This document shows, piece after piece, positions 6,802-9,587 of a stretch of DNA of 9,587 bases. A program made the position numbers and the translations under genes. The stretch is from CAYYMD01 sp964480425 (GTDB lineage: Bacteria; Planctomycetota; Phycisphaerae; SM23-33): NCBI GenBank assembly GCA_964480425.1, contig CAYZPY010000098.1, positions 1 through 9,587 of the forward strand, in the 5' to 3' direction. Each line of letters starts with the position of its first letter. Within the stretch, counting starts at the first letter, position 1. The notes beneath the pieces are model-generated. The model did no database searches. It saw only the letters and a program-made list of their open reading frames with translations, and was not told the DNA's origin.

Positions 6802-7113
6802 CTACAGCCCGTAGGGCAACTCGTCGTCGTTGGGTGGATTTTTCTCGTCCTCTTCGGCGATTTTCCACTTTTCTGACTCGTTCATGTCGTCGATTTCCCG
6901 CTCCATCACCTTGAACATCTTTTCCTGCATGGGTGCGAGTTTGTCGTAATATCGCAGTGTCGCCTGGTAAGCGCCGACCATCTGGTTTATCTTTATCAGT
7001 TGCCACTTGAACAGGCAGGTGGGCTCTTTTATGTTGCCGAACGGGTCGCAGGCGAACGATACTTCGCCGTTTTCGCCGCGCCGGAAATATTCGCAGTCTT
7101 TACATTGAATCAT
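6802..7113 (-). CDS. Conserved small protein with four N-terminal cysteines, function unknown
   Basis: A 103-residue cytoplasmic protein with no signal peptide or membrane segment. Four cysteines (C4, C7, C22, C33) in the pattern CX2C-X14-C-X10-C form a likely zinc-ribbon or metal-binding head (MIQCKDCEYFRRGENGEVSFACDPF...PTC). They are followed by a predicted long helical part (37-80: LIKINQMVGAYQATLRYY...KMFKVMEREIDDMNE) and a very acidic tail. I recognise the N-terminus as resembling hypothetical proteins of Planctomycetota but know no assigned function. GGAG lies 8 bases before the ATG, and a good promoter (7156-7184) lies about 43 bases upstream. It is divergent from the YmdB-family gene and convergent with the ferritin-like gene across a shared terminator, so neither neighbour is an operon partner. 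Confidence 0.82.
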   Translation of the reverse strand: MIQCKDCEYFRRGENGEVSFACDPFGNIKEPTCLFKWQLIKINQMVGAYQATLRYYDKLAPMQEKMFKVMEREIDDMNESEKWKIAEEDEKNPPNDDELPYGL

Positions 7114-7155
7114 ACCTATTACTCCGCAATTGCGTTATATTCGAGCGTTTCATTT

Positions 7156-7184
7156 ATCATATACGACACGCCGCTCACAATCAA
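7156..7184 (-). promoter_or_regulatory. Sigma-70-type promoter for the four-cysteine protein gene
   Basis: Read on the minus strand: TTGATT (7184-7179), exactly 17 bases, TATGAT (7161-7156). The -35 matches 4 of 6 and the -10 matches 5 of 6 consensus bases. The predicted start near 7149 leaves a leader of about 36 bases before the ATG at 7113. Confidence 0.6.
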
Positions 7185-7222
7185 ACTAATCGCCCGCGGG
7201 AGCGAATCCCCGCCTAATCGAG

Positions 7223-7250
7223 TTGTAATAATCACAGCGGGTTGTATAAT
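7223..7250 (+). promoter_or_regulatory. Sigma-70-type promoter for the YmdB-family gene
   Basis: TTGTAA (7223-7228), 16 bases, perfect TATAAT (7245-7250). The predicted transcription start near 7257 lies before the preferred ATG at 7291, which argues against the longer upstream reading frame that would begin at 7000. Confidence 0.65.
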
Positions 7251-7290
7251 CTTATATTCTCCGCTTATGGAGGTGGAAAGCGAAATAAAC

Positions 7291-8091
7291 ATGTCAATGA
7301 TAAATGTTTTGTGCATAGGCGACGTTGTGGGCAAGCCCGGAAGGAACATACTCTCCCACAAGTTGCCGGATCTCATCAGACGCCACGATCTGAATCTCGT
7401 GGTGTGCAACGCCGAGAATGCCGCCGGTGGAAGCGGGCTTACCGGACAGATATTCTCCAAACTCCTGAACTACGGCGTCGACGTGGTGACCCTCGGCGAT
7501 CACGCATATCGCAAGAAGGACGTATTCGAAATACTGGGCAGTTCTGAACGCATCGTCAGGCCCGCCAACCTCTCGACGGCGGCCGCCGGCGCCCGGTTTA
7601 CCGTCGTGCCGACAAAGTCCGGCTCGCACCAGGCGGCGGTCGCCTGCCTGCTGGGACAGATGTACATAAATTCGTATTCCGATTCTCCCTGGGCCGTCGC
7701 CGATAAAATTCTCGAACAGATCCCCCGCGACGTGAACATCCGCATATTCGATTTTCACGCCGAGGCCTCCAGCGAAAAGATAGCCATGGGCTGGCATCTC
7801 AACGGCCGGGCCAGCATCGTCTTCGGCACGCATACGCACATACCCACCGCCGACGCGCGCGTCCTGGACAGCGGGACCGCCTTCATATCCGACGTGGGAA
7901 TGACCGGACCCTACGACGGCGTGTTGGGAAGGCGCAAGGACCGCGTACTTAAATACCTGACCACCTCGATGCCCTCCCGGTTCGAAGTCGCTTCAGACGA
8001 CGTGCGGATATGCGGACTGCTGGTCGCTCTGGACCCTCATACCGGAAAAGCCCAAAAGGCCGAAAGAATCGAAATTATCGAGGACCAGTGA
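7291..8091 (+). CDS. YmdB-family (TIGR00282-type) metallophosphoesterase
   Basis: A 266-residue cytoplasmic calcineurin-like phosphoesterase of the YmdB/DR1281 family; B. subtilis YmdB hydrolyses 2',3'-cyclic nucleotides and affects biofilm decisions and RNA turnover. Seen: GDVVGKPGR with D11; CNAENAAGG with E42 and N43; TLGDHAYRKK with D70 and H71; FDFHAEASSEK with H156; GTHTHIPTAD with H181 and H183; ISDVGMTGPYDGVLG. These match the family's dimetal ligands, except that the usual asparagine of TLGNH is aspartate (D70). The frame is open back to 7000, but ATG 7291 is preferred: the product then begins just before the conserved strand, the family length (260-280) fits, the promoter at 7223-7250 lies before it, and purine-rich GGAGGTGGAAAG is upstream. 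ATG 7297 and the promoter-proximal ATG 7267 are alternatives. It is probably monocistronic. Confidence 0.9.
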   Translation: MSMINVLCIGDVVGKPGRNILSHKLPDLIRRHDLNLVVCNAENAAGGSGLTGQIFSKLLNYGVDVVTLGDHAYRKKDVFEILGSSERIVRPANLSTAAAGARFTVVPTKSGSHQAAVACLLGQMYINSYSDSPWAVADKILEQIPRDVNIRIFDFHAEASSEKIAMGWHLNGRASIVFGTHTHIPTADARVLDSGTAFISDVGMTGPYDGVLGRRKDRVLKYLTTSMPSRFEVASDDVRICGLLVALDPHTGKAQKAERIEIIEDQ

Positions 8092-8553
8092 TGTTGCACG
8101 CCGTTTGAGCACGGAAAACGAGCGCAAAGCATGCCGGCGATTTTGATGCAAAATCTCAAAATAATCTCACGTTTCATTAACGAAACAGTAAATCTGAAAT
8201 CCCCGACTAAAATTTGAAACGCCCTATTCGCAAGATGTAATCAATAAAATCGCGGTATAGTATGAATACAGGCACATGCGGACTCCTTTCAAGCCGTTTG
8301 CAGTGGCTGAATGGATTTATCACACGTGCTCGTTTTTATCTCCTGTTTGCCTTTCGCATCAATCCCCGTATGGTTCTTTTCAACCGCTTCCACGGCGCCG
8401 GGGCCGTGACGGAAATTGTTTTCGGGGGTTACGATGTCCAGGGCACTTCCCATAATTAATAAAATCGCAATTTGCAAATTTTGTTGCGGGAAGATATAAT
8501 TTTGTAATCACCACGACAGAAATTCAAAATTTTACCATCAAAGGAGCACAGAC
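8092..8553. other. AT-rich intergenic region without a supported gene
   Basis: This 462-base gap follows the YmdB-family gene. I see no convincing gene. A plus-strand frame (8262-8459, 65 codons) has a TATAGT just before its ATG but no ribosome site, and its product is unrecognised. A minus-strand frame (8477-8289, 62 codons) is followed by AAGGAG and a 16-codon frame (8274 down to about 8224), also unrecognised. A hairpin CACGGC-GCCGGG-GCCGTG spans 8391-8408 without a T-run. AATAAAATCGC occurs twice, at 8243-8253 and 8458-8468. The right end holds the promoter and ribosome site of the next gene. Confidence 0.5.
8472..8500 (+). promoter_or_regulatory. Sigma-70-type promoter for the aldo/keto-reductase-like gene
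   Basis: TTGCAA (8472-8477), exactly 17 bases, perfect TATAAT (8495-8500). The -35 matches 4 of 6 consensus bases. The transcript would begin near 8507, leaving about 47 bases before the ATG, with AAGGAG at 8541-8546. Confidence 0.65.
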
Positions 8554-9587
8554 ATGTCCAGCGCAAAAATCAGTGAACTTACACGGCGTAGTTTTATGGC
8601 ATCTGCCGCCGCCTCTGTGGTGGCGCCAGCGATTCTACAGGCCGACGAAGACAAAAAACCGGATTCATACAAAGGGCCGGATGTTCTTCACCCCCGGATC
8701 ATGGGGCGTGTGAAATTCAAGGTCCCCGCCGGAGGATTCGGCACCCTGGCGACCTCATCGCCCCAGGTTATCGCCAAGGCGATTGACGACGGTTTCTACT
8801 TCGTACATTCGTCGCCCTCCTATAACGGCGGCAGGAGTTACAAGGCCCTGAAGGAAGTCCTAAAGGACAAAAAACGACGCGACAAAGTAGTCCTGGCGCT
8901 GAAAATTAATCCGGACCGGCTTGACGAGGACATCAAGTACTTCGGCGTGGACCACATTGATATAATCGTTCCGCCCAAACAGACGGAGAAACATCTGTCG
9001 AGCGAGAATTACATCAACGCCGCCGTCAAGGCACGCAAGGCGGGCAAAGTTCGAGGAATCGGGTGGGCATGCCACAGCAAAAAGACCGAGACTCTGAACT
9101 TCGCCGCCAAGTGCGGCGAGTTCGACGCCGCTCTCATCGGATACCAGAACCCCGATAAGGAATTCATGGACGCCATGAAAAAGGCCAAAAAAGCGTCTCT
9201 GGGCGTTTTCGCCATGAAGTTCGGCGCCAGGCCCAACGACACCAAAAAACTTCAGAAAAGAATGAAATGGCTTCTGGACAAGGGCATGGCCGACAGCGTG
9301 CTTCTTAGTTTCTCCTCCGGGGAGGAAATTGATAACGCGCTTAAGATGGAGATTGGCGACCTGACCATGGCGGAGAGGTTCTCAATCCGCGCCGAGCAGG
9401 TAGCCCGAGCCCAGACTACGTGCTCATGGTGCGGACAGTGTGTTGACAGCGACGGCAGATGCCCCAACGGCGTGGCCATACCGCAGATTATGCGATACGA
9501 TTACTATCTCACCGAGCGGAACTGGCGCGACCGCGCCACAAGCAAGTACGCCACCCTTGGCGACGACGCGGTCGCCTCGGCGTGCGT
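8554..9587 (+). CDS. Tat-signal aldo/keto-reductase-like protein with C-terminal four-cysteine cluster (3' end off the window)
   Basis: The frame runs open from ATG 8554 to the window edge (344 codons, no stop), so it is partial. AAGGAG lies 7 bases before the ATG. The N-terminus LTRRSFMASAAASVVAPAI (residues 9-27) is a twin-arginine signal, implying export of a folded, cofactor-bearing protein. Residues about 58-270 follow the aldo/keto reductase fold: GGFGTLATSSP, FYFVHSSPSYNGGRS, KVVLALKIN, GVDHIDIIVPP, AGKVRGIGWACHS. Near the end C290, C293, C296 and C303 (CX2CX2CX6CP) form the four-cysteine, probably 4Fe-4S, motif found after the reductase domain in one AKR subgroup. Two catalytic-tetrad positions are altered: Asp to H85 and His to P141; Y90 and K117 remain. 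Either the chemistry differs or it is a non-catalytic relative. Substrate unknown. Confidence 0.85.
   Translation, partial: MSSAKISELTRRSFMASAAASVVAPAILQADEDKKPDSYKGPDVLHPRIMGRVKFKVPAGGFGTLATSSPQVIAKAIDDGFYFVHSSPSYNGGRSYKALKEVLKDKKRRDKVVLALKINPDRLDEDIKYFGVDHIDIIVPPKQTEKHLSSENYINAAVKARKAGKVRGIGWACHSKKTETLNFAAKCGEFDAALIGYQNPDKEFMDAMKKAKKASLGVFAMKFGARPNDTKKLQKRMKWLLDKGMADSVLLSFSSGEEIDNALKMEIGDLTMAERFSIRAEQVARAQTTCSWCGQCVDSDGRCPNGVAIPQIMRYDYYLTERNWRDRATSKYATLGDDAVASAC

Noticed and set aside
7000..7290. Upstream extension of the YmdB-family reading frame.
   Set aside because: It would overlap the four-cysteine gene and both promoters, shows no family similarity, and would make the protein about 100 residues too long.
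8262..8459. Plus-strand 65-codon frame beginning just after a TATAGT.
   Set aside because: No Shine-Dalgarno, unrecognised product, weak codon evidence, and a competing minus-strand frame over the same bases.
1..9587. Looked for CRISPR arrays, tRNA or rRNA genes, phage genes, toxin-antitoxin pairs and defence genes.
   Set aside because: No regularly spaced repeats, RNA gene signatures or relevant protein motifs were seen on either strand.

Overview
The window reads as a chromosomal stretch from a moderately GC-rich bacterium. I place it tentatively among the Planctomycetota (Phycisphaerae-like, probably anaerobic). The grounds are the four-cysteine small protein at 6802-7113, whose N-terminus resembles hypothetical proteins I associate with that phylum, a Tat-exported aldo/keto-reductase-like protein with a C-terminal four-cysteine cluster, and a divergent YmdB-type phosphoesterase. 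This placement is from memory of families and was not tested by a search. Most genes are ordinary housekeeping or metabolic genes with good Shine-Dalgarno sequences and recognisable sigma-70-type promoters.

Layout, left to right. nadD (106-747) is on the minus strand and diverges from pckG, GTP-type PEP carboxykinase (1096-2979, best started at a GTG). A small DUF2283 protein (2994-3254) follows pckG closely. A DRE-TIM/HMGL-like aldolase (3321-4277) has its own extended -10 promoter. The next 317 bases (4278-4594) hold no gene. They contain a short CAGAG-type repeat and a ~190-bp non-coding element with ~25-bp imperfect terminal inverted repeats flanked by TA, the signature of an IS630/Tc1-mariner-type MITE. 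Just after it lies a nicotinate phosphoribosyltransferase gene lacking its first ~200 codons (4595-5470), followed 3 nt later by an intact nicotinamidase gene pncA (5474-6088). Next come a Dps-like ferritin (6214-6705) and a very strong 17-bp perfect hairpin terminator (6727-6762), which also serves the convergent small cysteine protein (6802-7113, minus). A divergent promoter pair at 7156-7250 serves that gene and a YmdB-family metallophosphoesterase (7291-8091). After a 462-base AT-rich gap, a Tat-signal aldo/keto-reductase-like gene starts at 8554 behind a TATAAT promoter and runs off the right edge.

Functional links. Three genes belong to the Preiss-Handler / NAD-salvage route: pncA (nicotinamide to nicotinate), the truncated pncB (nicotinate to NaMN) and nadD (NaMN to NaAD). 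The middle step looks broken at this locus, so another copy would be needed or the locus is decaying or misassembled. I see no CRISPR array, tRNA, rRNA, phage, toxin-antitoxin or obvious defence system. The most unusual items are the MITE-like element beside the decapitated pncB, the loss of two of four catalytic residues in the aldo/keto-reductase-like protein, and an Asn-to-Asp change at a metal-ligand position of the YmdB homologue. I do not see a convincing new system.
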